Assembly (NCBI RefSeq): GCF_013410115.1
Contig: NZ_JACCCV010000002.1
Coordinates: 2,170,001 to 2,234,000, forward strand
Direction of reading: 5' to 3'
Origin: Tunturiibacter gelidiferens
GTDB taxonomy: Bacteria > Acidobacteriota > Terriglobia > Terriglobales > Acidobacteriaceae
Length of the DNA stretch: 64,000 nucleotides
The first letter of the stretch is position 1, and the number at the start of each line of letters is the position of its first letter. Made by a program: the position numbers and the translations under genes. A model generated the notes under the pieces. That model had not been told where the DNA came from and searched no databases. It saw only the letters and a list, made by a program, of their open reading frames with translations. Below are positions 16,483 through 25,020 of this stretch, piece after piece.

Positions 16483-19400
16483 ATGCGATCCGACGTCGGC
16501 ATCCTGTGCGTCACGTTTTTGTACCTGAGTGCGTCTGTAATTGCATTTGGCCAGAGCACCCCTCCTACTCTCTCCGTTGATATCTCCGGCGGACGGCATC
16601 CCATTAGCCCGGAAATCTACGGCATCGCGAACTACGGTCTCGACGCAACCTATGCGAAAGAGATCTCTGTCCCAAACATACGTTGGGGCGGCGACGGCAC
16701 AACGCGTTACAACTGGCAGGTTGACTCGAGTAATGCCGGTTTCGACTGGTACTTCATGGGCGGAAGCGGCACAACCAATCCGACTCCAGGGGCCTCCGTA
16801 GACCAGATGATCCGCACCTATCAATCGGCCGACCCTCTGATCACAATTCCGATCATCCCATTCGTCAATAAAGGTGCGGCATGGAGCTGCAGTTTTCCAG
16901 TCTCTATTTATGGTGTGCAGCAATCGACAAACCCTTATGTGCACCCGAACGGCGAGAACTGCGGCAACAGCATCGCAGCCAACGGAACGCAGTTGGTGGA
17001 CAACAATATATATACGAATCACATAGACAATTCGACGGGCCTGCAAAAGGGTTGGCTGCAACACTTGGTCGGAACCTTCGGTCCCGCTTCACAAGGTGGA
17101 GTCGCCTTCTATCAGTTGGACAACGAACCTTTGGGATGGGGAAACACCCATCGCGATGTTCTGCCGAATGGTTCGGATTACCCCACCATTACGCAATTAG
17201 GCGAGCAATACGCCTCAGCCATCAAACAAGTGGACCCCTCAGCGATGGTGCTAGGTCCTTCGGACTTTACCTTAGGCGGCTGGGTCGGAGACACGACCAA
17301 GCAGGGCGGCCTTCTCGCTGGCCAATATTATCTCCAGCAGATGGCTGCTTATCAGGCAACCAACGGAACTCGCATCCTGGACTACTTGGACGAGCACTAC
17401 TACTTCGATGTGTCGTCTCCCTCTGCGCAGCTCGCCTCCACACGAACTCTTTGGGATCCGACCTTCAACGGAGGCACCTGGGTAGAACAGTATGTCTTCT
17501 ATGGCCCCATGCAGCTGATACCCCGTTTCAAGGGGTGGGTGAGCCAGTACTACCCCGGCACTAAGATCGCGTTGTCGGAATACTCAATCGACAGCGGGCA
17601 AAAATCGATCGTAGATGCCATAGCCGAGATGGACGTGCTGGGGATCTTCGGACGTGAGCAGCTCGACTTCGCAAATATGTGGAGCGCTCCCGCGCCAACC
17701 GATCCAATCGCTTACTCCTTCAGGATGTACCGAAACTATGATGGCAGCGGCGGACAATACGGCGATACTTGGGTCGACGCAACCAGCTCCGATCAAAGCC
17801 AGCTTTCGGTCTATGCAGCGCAACGATCGACGGACAACGTCGTGACCATACTGATATTGAATAAAACAGCTGCTACGATCAGCACAACTCTCACCGTCTC
17901 TGGCGTTACTCTTCCGAATAGTGGAGCGGTCTACACCTACACCGGTGCAAATTTGCAACAGATTGTCTCGGGGGCCAGCGCGTCAATCAACAACGGAACC
18001 GTCAACCAAAGCTTCCCGGGTTACTCTGCCACACTCTTTACATTTACTCCTACTGCGGCCGCTCCGGCCGCTACCACAACGACGCTCGCAGCCTCCCCGA
18101 CGACGCCTACCAGCGGGCAGACGGTAACTCTTACAGCCACGGTCTCAGGATCAGGTTCGCCAACAGGAACAGTAACCTTCAAAGATGGGACCGTCACAAT
18201 CGGAAACGCTAGCCTCTCCGGTGGTAAAGCCAGCCTCAGCACCTCTACTCTGAGCGCAGGCTCACATACCATCACAGCAATCTACGGCGGAGACTCCGGC
18301 GACGCCACCTCAACTTCAAGCTCTGTCACGGTGACCGTAACACAGCCTGCTCCACTCAGCACCACCACCACGCTCTACGCAACACCGAATCTATCACCGA
18401 CCGGACAAAACGTCGTCCTGAACGCCACCGTCTCAGGCTCAGGTTCTCCAACGGGGACCGTGACCTTCAACGACAGTGGAAACGTCATCGGAGTCGCAAC
18501 CCTCTCAGCCGGAAAGGCCAGCCTGAGCACCTCCACCCTCAATGCAGGCTCGCACTCAATCACTGCAATCTACAGCGGAGACTCCAGCGACGCCGTCTCC
18601 ACCTCAAGCTCTGTCACGGTGACGGTGACACAGCCCGCCCCCTCCACCACAACCACTGCGCTCACTGCCTCTGACACGCAGCTGACGACACAACAAAATC
18701 TCCTACTAACCACCACCGTCAACTCCGCAACTGGCGTTCCCACCGGGACCGTAATACTCAGCGACGGTGCGACGCTGCTGGCATCAGTCCCCTTGGCGAA
18801 CGGAGTCGCAACCTTCAACGACGCAACCCTGGCCACAGGAACTCACACCATCGTAGCTGTCTACGGTGGTGACGCAACTCACGCAGCTTCAACCTCTGTC
18901 GCCGTCACCGTGACAGTAACGCAGCTTCCCGTTGTTCCCCCGCCACCAGTCCTCTCCAGCACCAAAATAAGCCTCAGCACCTCGGCCACCCAACTCGCGA
19001 CAGGCCAAAGCCTCACCCTGACAGCGATAGTAACTACCTCCGCCACGGTTCCCACAGGGACCGTCACATTCAGCGACGGCACAGACACCCTCGGCGCCGT
19101 CCCCATCTCAAGCGGAATTGCTACAATCATCACCACGCTCAACGCAGGCACCCAAACCATCATCGCGACCTATAGTGGCGACGCCAACAATGCGGCGTCG
19201 ACCTCCCTGCCAATGATCATTACCGTCAACGCATCCGCACCGCCGCCCCCGCCACCACAGGACTTCGCGCTACAACTTGCTCAGACTGCGATCACCCTTG
19301 CTCCGGGAACCTCGGGACAAATTGGCTTCATAGTCACGCCGCAAAACGGATTCAACCAGCAACTAAAACTCAGCTGCTCCGGCCTGCCCGCCGGTGCAAG

Positions 19401-19734
19401 CTGCAGCTTCTCCCCCACAACGCTCACTCCGGCTACCACAGCTACCGGCAACATGACAATCACGATGGCCTCATCCATCGCAGCCTCTGCTGCACTCCTT
19501 CTCCCATTCTCCGGCGTGCTTCTAGTCCTCCGAGGACGATACAAAAGACTGAGCGCAGCCTTCGCCACGGCAGTCTTCCTGCTACTCATCTCGGGATGTG
19601 GATCCGGAGTTCATCAGACGATCGGAACATCCACCGGCACCGGACTTGCTACAGGCAACTACTCAATTCTGGTGACCGCCGTGACAGCTGGAGGGCTAGC
19701 CCACACTCAACCGATGACATTGACTGTGCAATAA
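16483..19734 (+). CDS. Secreted GH44-like glycosidase with Ig-like repeats
   Basis: 1083 residues. Signal peptide (RSDVGILCVTFLYLSASVIAF) leads to a GH44-type barrel to about residue 510. Candidate acid/base Glu215 is in FYQLDNEPLGWG and nucleophile Glu366 in KIALSEYSID, both standard positions for this endoglucanase/xyloglucanase family. IRWGGDGTTRYNW is another family landmark. Four bacterial Ig-like repeats follow (about 530-915), each with TTLTAS...GTVTF...GSHTI..IYGGD signatures, then a proline-rich linker and a last Ig-like domain interrupted by a double hydrophobic hairpin near 1001-1042. GTG 16468 is an alternative start. Likely a cell-surface hemicellulase. Confidence 0.85.
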   Translation: MRSDVGILCVTFLYLSASVIAFGQSTPPTLSVDISGGRHPISPEIYGIANYGLDATYAKEISVPNIRWGGDGTTRYNWQVDSSNAGFDWYFMGGSGTTNPTPGASVDQMIRTYQSADPLITIPIIPFVNKGAAWSCSFPVSIYGVQQSTNPYVHPNGENCGNSIAANGTQLVDNNIYTNHIDNSTGLQKGWLQHLVGTFGPASQGGVAFYQLDNEPLGWGNTHRDVLPNGSDYPTITQLGEQYASAIKQVDPSAMVLGPSDFTLGGWVGDTTKQGGLLAGQYYLQQMAAYQATNGTRILDYLDEHYYFDVSSPSAQLASTRTLWDPTFNGGTWVEQYVFYGPMQLIPRFKGWVSQYYPGTKIALSEYSIDSGQKSIVDAIAEMDVLGIFGREQLDFANMWSAPAPTDPIAYSFRMYRNYDGSGGQYGDTWVDATSSDQSQLSVYAAQRSTDNVVTILILNKTAATISTTLTVSGVTLPNSGAVYTYTGANLQQIVSGASASINNGTVNQSFPGYSATLFTFTPTAAAPAATTTTLAASPTTPTSGQTVTLTATVSGSGSPTGTVTFKDGTVTIGNASLSGGKASLSTSTLSAGSHTITAIYGGDSGDATSTSSSVTVTVTQPAPLSTTTTLYATPNLSPTGQNVVLNATVSGSGSPTGTVTFNDSGNVIGVATLSAGKASLSTSTLNAGSHSITAIYSGDSSDAVSTSSSVTVTVTQPAPSTTTTALTASDTQLTTQQNLLLTTTVNSATGVPTGTVILSDGATLLASVPLANGVATFNDATLATGTHTIVAVYGGDATHAASTSVAVTVTVTQLPVVPPPPVLSSTKISLSTSATQLATGQSLTLTAIVTTSATVPTGTVTFSDGTDTLGAVPISSGIATIITTLNAGTQTIIATYSGDANNAASTSLPMIITVNASAPPPPPPQDFALQLAQTAITLAPGTSGQIGFIVTPQNGFNQQLKLSCSGLPAGASCSFSPTTLTPATTATGNMTITMASSIAASAALLLPFSGVLLVLRGRYKRLSAAFATAVFLLLISGCGSGVHQTIGTSTGTGLATGNYSILVTAVTAGGLAHTQPMTLTVQ
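18064..19230 (+). repeat. Four tandem Ig-like domain repeats within the GH44 gene
   Basis: Units of about 270-290 bases start near 18070, 18358, 18646 and 18955. Units 1 and 2 are nearly identical over the segment encoding VSGSGSPTGTVTF, while units 3 and 4 are more diverged, suggesting recent duplication of the first pair. They act as spacers between catalytic domain and cell surface. Confidence 0.8.
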
Positions 19735-19879
19735 CAAATGGATCAACAAACTAGTCATCTGGCCTCAGTTCGTATACTCCACGTATGTTCAATGGCTACG
19801 CGTCACAGGCTGGGTCGTGTTACGACGGACGGAGTAATGGTTTCTTGCGGTATTAGATGTTTAGAGGCAACATGATGAA

Positions 19880-20185
19880 GTGCTGGAACTTTCTCCCGAC
19901 GCTCTCCTCGGCCACTATAAAACCGTTCGCCGCCTTGGTCAGGCCGTAACGGGCGTAGTGTGGGAGCTAAGATCAAGAACTTGGGCGCCATGTCGCCAGT
20001 AGATTGCTGACCGAAGCGTCACGCGATAAGAGTGCTGCTATAAAGCGGTTCTGACGAGAGCCCAAGTTGCTTCTTCGCTGAATCATCCCGGAATCTTGAC
20101 TGTTTATGAGCTGAATGAGTCGGCCGAGATACCGTTCATCGTGATGGAACTTCTGGAACGAAGCAGCCTGGAAAAGCTTTGTTGA
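19880..20185 (+). pseudogene. Serine/threonine protein kinase remnant
   Basis: Fragments of a PknB-type N-lobe can be read in changing frames: LLGHYKTVRRLGQ then VVWE (about 19904-19970), DQELGRHVA.RLLTEASRD (about 19972-20030), AIKRF followed by a stop in place of the next codon, then VASSLNHPGILTVYEL and IPFIVMELLERSSLEKL to 20185. Two single-G losses near 19970 and an in-frame stop near 20050 separate the pieces. The catalytic lobe is absent. It lies between the GH44 gene and a tetR gene and is a decayed fossil. Confidence 0.75.
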
Positions 20186-20222
20186 GCAAATCCGTAGACA
20201 GGAATAATTCAAGTTAGCCGAA

Positions 20223-20828
20223 CTAACGGAGCTTGCGTTTCGTCTTCGGTGCCGGGCATAGAGCTTGGAGGACTCCTTCGGAATAGGAAGGCCAGTCATC
20301 AGGTAGCACTGCTGGGGCCTCGTGCGCCAACTGCAGAAGCCCACGGTACGCGGAGTACGCGAGCACAGCCTTAGCTTTAGCCTGCGATGCTGGCAACCCG
20401 AGTTCACGGTAGCAGGTTTCAAGAAATCCGATTCGTGCTGAAGCCACGCGGTTTAGTACGCGTCTCACAATCGGATCTTGTGCGGCTTCGGCAAGCGCTG
20501 CATACAAGGAGCGAGATCTTGGCGGCTGGCTGGCAGCATCCAACATGAGAATGAGCCGCTGACGAGCCTCGCTAATTACCGATAGTCCTGCAATGGCTTC
20601 CGTCGTGGCGCGATGCTCCCAGCGCCTGAGCGCTTCAGCTAAGAGCTCTGACCGGCCCTTGAAGTGCCAATAGAAGCTGCCCTTAGTGACGCCTAGACGA
20701 GCGGCAAGCGCTTCGACTGTAAGTGCCCGGAGACCAGCTTCTGAGATGAGTTGAAGCGCACCTTCAATCCAATCGGAAGAAGTTAGAGTAGGCTCGTCGA
20801 GTCGCTTCGCACCAGTACCTTTGCGCAT
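20223..20828 (-). CDS. TetR-family repressor, divergent from DinB gene
   Basis: 201 residues. N-terminal helix-turn-helix SDWIEGALQLISEAGLRALTVEALAARLGVTKGSFYWHFKGR is characteristic of TetR/AcrR. The ligand domain is generic. ATG 20828 has a GGAAAA site; the frame continues 44 codons upstream but without family similarity and across the promoter. It is divergently oriented to the DinB-like gene with 65 bases between. Two direct-repeat operator boxes in that gap suggest it represses itself and the neighbour. Confidence 0.85.
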   Translation of the reverse strand: MRKGTGAKRLDEPTLTSSDWIEGALQLISEAGLRALTVEALAARLGVTKGSFYWHFKGRSELLAEALRRWEHRATTEAIAGLSVISEARQRLILMLDAASQPPRSRSLYAALAEAAQDPIVRRVLNRVASARIGFLETCYRELGLPASQAKAKAVLAYSAYRGLLQLAHEAPAVLPDDWPSYSEGVLQALCPAPKTKRKLR

Positions 20829-20837
20829 GGTGACATT

Positions 20838-20893
20838 TTCCCATACCCAAGAGTATTGACAGGCGCTGTTCCCATACCGTAGAGTACGGAGCC
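20838..20893. promoter_or_regulatory. Divergent promoter with two repeated TetR operator boxes
   Basis: TTCCCATACCCAAGAGTA starts at 20838 and TTCCCATACCGTAGAGTA at 20869. They are direct repeats exactly 31 bases apart, about three helical turns. The second contains the perfect inverted repeat CCGTA-GAG-TACGG. For the plus-strand gene, TTGACA (20856-20861) and TAGAGT (20880-20885) with an 18-base spacer form a sigma-70-like promoter overlapped by the second box. The predicted RNA start falls at or next to the ATG at 20894. Confidence 0.65.
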
Positions 20894-21463
20894 ATGACAG
20901 AACTCTTGTCGGACATCGTAAATCTGCAGGAGCAACTTGACGCTGCGGAGCGTGACGCACGGTTGCTCATGCAAAATCTTAGCGACGAGCGAGGCTGCTG
21001 GCGTGCCGAAGCCGATTCATGGAGTGTGGCTCAGTGCCTCGACCACTTGGCTACAGCGAATGAGGTCTACCTAAGTGCAATGAAGGGACCCGCGATCCGC
21101 GCTCGCACAGCAGGCCAGATGAGGCGGCGCCCGGCGCTTCCCGGATTCGTCGGCCGATGGTTTGTGAAAAAGATGGAGCCATCTCTCAAGGAGTCCTTCA
21201 AGATGAAAGCGCCAAGGAAGATCAAGCCGGACTCTTCGTCTTTACTCGCTGATGCTTTCGACCGCTTCCTGAGATCACAGAACGAAATAAGAGACTACAT
21301 CCGTGACAACGCCGATCTGGACCTGGCGGCAATTCGATTCCCAAATCCTCTGGTGCCCGGCATCCGGTTTAGTATCGCCACCGGACTTCACGTTATCAGC
21401 GCTCACGAAAGGCGGCATTTGCGGCAAGCTTGGGGTGTCCGTCGCGCCGCAGAGGCACGCTAG
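20894..21463 (+). CDS. DinB-family putative metal-dependent protein
   Basis: 189 residues forming a four-helix DinB/YfiT-like protein. Metal-binding His candidates are in AQCLDHLATAN and in HVISAHERRHLRQAWG near the C-terminus, the usual three-His arrangement. Family members include thiol-S-transferases and other small transferases; the substrate here is unknown. Its promoter appears controlled by the divergent TetR gene, so it may answer a toxic small molecule. GGAG lies only 2 bases before ATG, so a leaderless transcript is possible. Confidence 0.75.
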   Translation: MTELLSDIVNLQEQLDAAERDARLLMQNLSDERGCWRAEADSWSVAQCLDHLATANEVYLSAMKGPAIRARTAGQMRRRPALPGFVGRWFVKKMEPSLKESFKMKAPRKIKPDSSSLLADAFDRFLRSQNEIRDYIRDNADLDLAAIRFPNPLVPGIRFSIATGLHVISAHERRHLRQAWGVRRAAEAR

Positions 21464-21602
21464 AACAGCGACGTTGGAGCAGCTCGAGCCATAGGTGCTC
21501 TCGCAGGGTCGACGAGATCACCATCACCAAGTCGCATCAAGATCTGCTTAGTAACGATAAATGGGATGAGCAGGTCCTGCTGAGGAGGAGCAGACTGTTC
21601 CC

Positions 21603-22690
21603 ATGAAGAAGCCAGCGCAACACCTTATCGCAGAAGTACTCAGGAAGCGTGGTCAGTTCGAGCTGACGATCGGCATCGACCTTGGCGACGCTCCTGCAGT
21701 TGCTCGCTGATCCAGATCGAATGAACGCCGGCCTCCATCGCAACGCGAGCGTGAGGCACATCAACGAACCACTTCTCGATGGCCTTCGGTGCGGTCCTGA
21801 AGCGACCTCGATCGATTACTTCACCTTGCTGGTTGAGAGTGCAGTAATGGCTCCAAACGCTTGGCCATGAAGTGATCGTTGCGAACGTGCGTGAGTTGCG
21901 GGCGATCTCGCACAGCGACCGTAAGAGCGATCAGGTCGATGCGGAGAAGCTGGCGCGCTATGCGCGGCTTGATCCGAACATACTCCGGCCGATCGCCCAC
22001 CGCACCGTCGAGCAGCAACAAGCCCTGACGCTGATCCGTGCACGCGCTCTCATGGTCAGGCTCCGCACAGCGGCGATCAACGCGGTTCGTGGCCTAACGA
22101 AGGCTTGCGGCCATCGTATGCCCGCCTCTGCAACTCCGTGCTTTGCTCAGCGCAGCATGGCGGCGATGCCGCCCGGACTAGGGCAGGCGCTTGGCCCAGT
22201 GCTTCAGCAGATCGCAGAGATGACGTTGAAGATCAAGCAGTACGACCGCCAGATCCAGCTGCTCGGCCAGACCGAGTACCCGGAGACCCAGGCGCTGTTG
22301 AAGGTCCATGGTATCGGCCATCTGACCGCTCTGACTTTCGTGTTGACTCTCGGCAGCAAGGACCGATTCAAGCGCAGTCGCGATGTGGGCTGTTATCTGG
22401 GACTTCGACCGATGCGAAGCCAGTCTGGCGAGCATGATCCTCAGCTCGGCATCACCCATGCAGGCAACGCCTATCTCCGAAGTCTGCTGATCGAGTGTTC
22501 GAACCATATCCTCCGACCGCACGGTAAGGATTCGGCGCTTCGACAGTGGGGACTTCACCTCGCAGCCAGAGGTGGCAAGCAGGCCAGGAGCAAGGCTGTC
22601 GTTGCCGTTGCTCGCAAGCTTGCTGTTCTGCTCCATCGACTCTGGACCACTCAGGAACCGTACATGCCGTTCTATGCCACAGCCGCCTGA
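21603..22690 (+). pseudogene. IS110-family transposase, disrupted by internal inversion
   Basis: The N-terminal frame begins MKKPAQHLIAEVLRKRGQ and reads TIGIDLGD, the first acidic motif of the DEDD domain, then runs into a stop at 21708. The C-terminal frame resumes at GHEVIVANVRELRAISHSD (about 21862) with SDQVDAEKLARYARLD and the transposase_20 region VHGIGHLTALTFVLTLG, GCYLGLRP and AGNAYLRSLLIECSNHI, ending 22690. The missing middle is present but on the opposite strand at 21690-21859. Without that inversion the protein would be about 350 residues. The element cannot encode an active transposase as it stands. Confidence 0.85.
21690..21859 (-). other. Inverted internal segment of the transposase gene
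   Basis: Read on the minus strand, this 170-base segment encodes WSHYCTLNQQGEVIDRGRF, then RTAPKAIEKWFVDVPHARVA and MEAGVHSIWISEQLQE. That is exactly the stretch missing between GIDLGD and LGHEVIVANV in the plus-strand gene. Junctions are at about GGCGAC|GCTCCTG and CAAACG|CTTGGCC. One extra T at its start adds a frameshift even after re-inversion. Confidence 0.85.
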
Positions 22691-23469
22691 ACGATGACGA
22701 TGTTTACCCGTTGCGACGATACCGTGTTCCGATGACTGCGAGCCGACTTTGGTCTTCAAGGCCGACCGATAAATGGCAGCATCGACTCTCCTCTCGAACC
22801 CCAACCGACACCGAGCTTGCATCAAGACAGCTCATCCAGAGTGCGAATAGAAACAAGGTGGAGAGCAACAACAACCGCAAAAGCAAAGACCCCCATAAGG
22901 AATGAACCTTGACACTAGTGACCTGCTCATAGAAAGTCGGCTTGTGTTGAGTTATCGGGTCCGTCCCCCGCAAGAAAACTCGATGCAGCCAGCTTCCTTG
23001 AACTCGACAACCGAATATTTGCAAGAGATTTGCAAGAACGATGGGGCATTTTGGCACTTTTGGCGCTTCCTGAACCTTTTATAATCTGTAACTTACAGAT
23101 TCCATTAGCTGAGCGGGAGACCGATCCCGTCTCTGGCCACCATATAATCAACAACATAAGAGCATTGAACCGAAGCCTCCCATCTGAGATGGCTTTTGCG
23201 TTCATTGGCTAAATACTTGTATTTTCAGTGTCTTGTGAATTTCAGGTGCTGGTCGCGTATTGGTCGTGCGTTGCTTTCCTTACATCACCCGATGCTCTAA
23301 GTCCTTTTAATTGATTACGATGTGTGGTCGGAGAATCAGCGACGCCAGCCCTTTTTCCAGAGCTTTCATTCTTGGGAAATGAGTCGCGTGTTGATGCAAT
23401 GACCGACCTGGCGGCTTTGAGAATCCGTTGCGATTCTGTGCGTAGAAGAAAGATGCCGATTTCGACTAT
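22691..23469. other. Long noncoding stretch after the IS element
   Basis: About 780 bases with no supported gene. The first 200 bases probably belong to the IS right end. A/T content rises after 23050. Short frames lack ribosome sites. A CCACCA-ending segment near 23105-23142 recalls a tRNA 3' end but does not fold properly. Confidence 0.4.
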
Positions 23470-24099
23470 TCATGCGGACGATATCAAATGATCAAACAGG
23501 GATTGAATCAGGCTGCGTGTGTTTTTCTGAGAGAGTTCTGTGCCGAGGATTCTCTGGGTGACTGCCAGACCATGAGCGAGATTGATGATGACCGTGATGA
23601 AGTCTTCCGGCTTCAACCTCGAAGTGACTTCAGGAGATCGCAAGAGGTCCTTGATAAGCTCACTTCCGTCGCGAAGCTGCTGCCGATGCAATTCAACAAA
23701 GCTTTGCCGGATACGTTCGCTTCGAAGAGCTCCAACCTCGAATTCAGCACGAAACACGATCCAATCATGGTCCGTCATCAGGTCGGCAATGGCGTCCCGC
23801 ATTTTTTTCAACCGCTTCTTGCCTGAAGGCTCTTCGTTCAGTAGAGAACGGAAGACATTCAAGTGGCGCGCCTGTTCCTCATGGATTACAGCGACAAACA
23901 GATCTTCCTTACCGTCGAAGTTGGAATAGAGAGCGCCCCGAGAATATCCGGCATCCTCCGCGATCTTCTCCGCCACAGCGCCGCCAAGCCCGTAACGCAG
24001 AAAGTGCCTGCGTCCTACGGCGATCAATGTGGCACGAGTCTGTGCTCGGCTCTCCTCGCGGGTGAGTCGCTTTCGTGGTGTTGTCCCGCTCACAGGCAT
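23470..24099 (-). CDS. TetR/AcrR-family repressor
   Basis: 209 residues. DNA-binding domain TRATLIAVGRRHFLRYGLGG, VAEKIAEDAGYSRGALYSNF with GKEDLF immediately after is classic AcrR type. The ligand domain is variable. It is the nearest regulator to the DHA2 drug exporter 1.1 kb away and probably controls it. Palindromic sites upstream of its start at 24213-24254 may be its own operator. Confidence 0.85.
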   Translation of the reverse strand: MPVSGTTPRKRLTREESRAQTRATLIAVGRRHFLRYGLGGAVAEKIAEDAGYSRGALYSNFDGKEDLFVAVIHEEQARHLNVFRSLLNEEPSGKKRLKKMRDAIADLMTDHDWIVFRAEFEVGALRSERIRQSFVELHRQQLRDGSELIKDLLRSPEVTSRLKPEDFITVIINLAHGLAVTQRILGTELSQKNTRSLIQSLFDHLISSA

Positions 24100-24212
24100 T
24101 TGAATACTTAGCTCCTCCCGATCGTTGGTCTAGCTATTCATTGACGGCTCTAAGAAGCGTAAGACACGCTCCAGATGACGCGAACGTCAGAATCGAGGTT
24201 GTGCCAACACGA

Positions 24213-24254
24213 TTGTGTACACAAATGAACACTCTGTATCCTGATACGAGGATA
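24213..24254. promoter_or_regulatory. Palindromic operator candidates upstream of tetR
   Basis: TTGTGTACACAA at 24213-24224 is a perfect 12-base palindrome. GTATC-CT-GATAC at 24236-24247 overlaps TATCCT-6-AGGATA at 24237-24254. They lie 114-155 bases upstream of the TetR start, a usual place for autoregulation. Confidence 0.45.
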
Positions 24255-24358
24255 GTTTATACTCCAGAGCACTGACGCGAAGATATCGAGAGTTGCCGGC
24301 CTCACATCGACGCAATCTGTGATGAATCTAAGCGTTCGATCCACAAACCTTCAGGCCT

Positions 24359-24466
24359 CTAGAACAATTCAATGACCACACCCACAATCGCCATGATTGC
24401 GGGAACGACATACCACAGGTAGCCATTGGGATGTCTTCCAGATCATCTTGTCATTTTAGTTTCCAT
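24359..24466 (-). pseudogene. Tiny membrane protein interrupted by an in-frame TGA
   Basis: ATG 24466 has an ideal ribosome site AAGGAG six bases upstream. The frame reads METKMTR, then TGA, then SGRHPNGYLWYVVPAIMAI and VGVVIELF before TAG. The second part is a convincing small protein: a basic turn followed by one membrane helix. The single TGA in an otherwise coherent 36-codon frame suggests a recent nonsense change, read-through or a base error. I do not recognise the family with certainty. It is followed on another frame by other small membrane genes, fitting a stress or efflux cluster. Confidence 0.45.
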
Positions 24467-24592
24467 GTTGGCTCCTTAGCCATTCACGTGGAACTGGAAC
24501 TGTCCGGCGAGCGGGGAGATAAAGCGGTATGACACACCGGTCCCTGCGAGAAGATCGCAGTAATCTTCAGGCTGCTGGAAATCGAAAGGCAC

Positions 24593-24991
24593 TCAGAGAT
24601 GCGCCCACCCCCGGCGTGCCAGTGCTACGCCCAATCCGATGCAAACCAATGCCGTTACCCGCAACGTCGGCATATATAGCGATCCCAGCCAAGCAATGTA
24701 TGCAGAAAGAGCATCCTGTTCGGGCTTCATATAAATCCCCCAGATCCCGAAGGCCATGCAGACCAGGCCCAATACGAGACAGATCCACTGCTCGATAACA
24801 ACAATCGTCTTGCGCTGAGCGCTCTCTTGTTCGCCTCCTCTCTTCTCCCTCACACCCTGTCTGGCACCCGAAGTGCGTTCGCGGCTGGGGTGTCCAACAT
24901 CTTTGTGAAGACTGCGGGTACCGCGATCATAGCTTTGAATCGGGGGTATGACTTTGGTCGCCAATGTGCGGCCTGTGCCTGTGTCAGCCAT
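24593..24991 (-). CDS. Small two-helix membrane protein, unknown
   Basis: 132 residues starting MADTGTGRTLATKV. The first 65 residues are hydrophilic and charged. Two hydrophobic segments follow (IEQWICLVLGLVCMAFGIWG and RVTALVCIGLGVALA), ending shortly after. An in-frame start at 25060 would add 23 residues across the operator region and is less likely. It is divergent from the DHA2 exporter, and a 9-base inverted repeat lies between. No family recognised. Confidence 0.55.
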   Translation of the reverse strand: MADTGTGRTLATKVIPPIQSYDRGTRSLHKDVGHPSRERTSGARQGVREKRGGEQESAQRKTIVVIEQWICLVLGLVCMAFGIWGIYMKPEQDALSAYIAWLGSLYMPTLRVTALVCIGLGVALARRGWAHL

Positions 24992-25020
24992 CGTAGCTTC
25001 CTCCACAAATTTTCGCGCTC

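Larger units (their letters stand above)
21470..22900 (+). mobile_element. IS110-type insertion element (approximate ends)
   Basis: Outer limits are estimated from the DinB stop and from where recognisable IS sequence ends; no terminal repeats or target duplications could be fixed, as expected for IS110 elements. The noncoding flank of such elements encodes the guide (bridge) RNA. About 140 bases upstream and 200 downstream of the gene could contain it, including a small palindrome GCAGG-T-CCTGC near 21571-21581. Confidence 0.5.

Noticed and set aside
16309..17064. 251-codon minus-strand frame over the GH44 start
   Set aside because: Opposite the signal peptide and catalytic domain of a clear gene; no start site support.
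18064..19230. Repeat array considered as CRISPR or satellite DNA
   Set aside because: Units are in frame, about 280 bases long, and encode Ig-like domains with no spacer structure.
23100..23145. Possible tRNA 3' end (CCACCA with a T-arm-like stem) as an integration site
   Set aside because: No matching 5' acceptor strand upstream, and the T-stem and loop lengths do not fit when CCA is aligned. Treated as chance.
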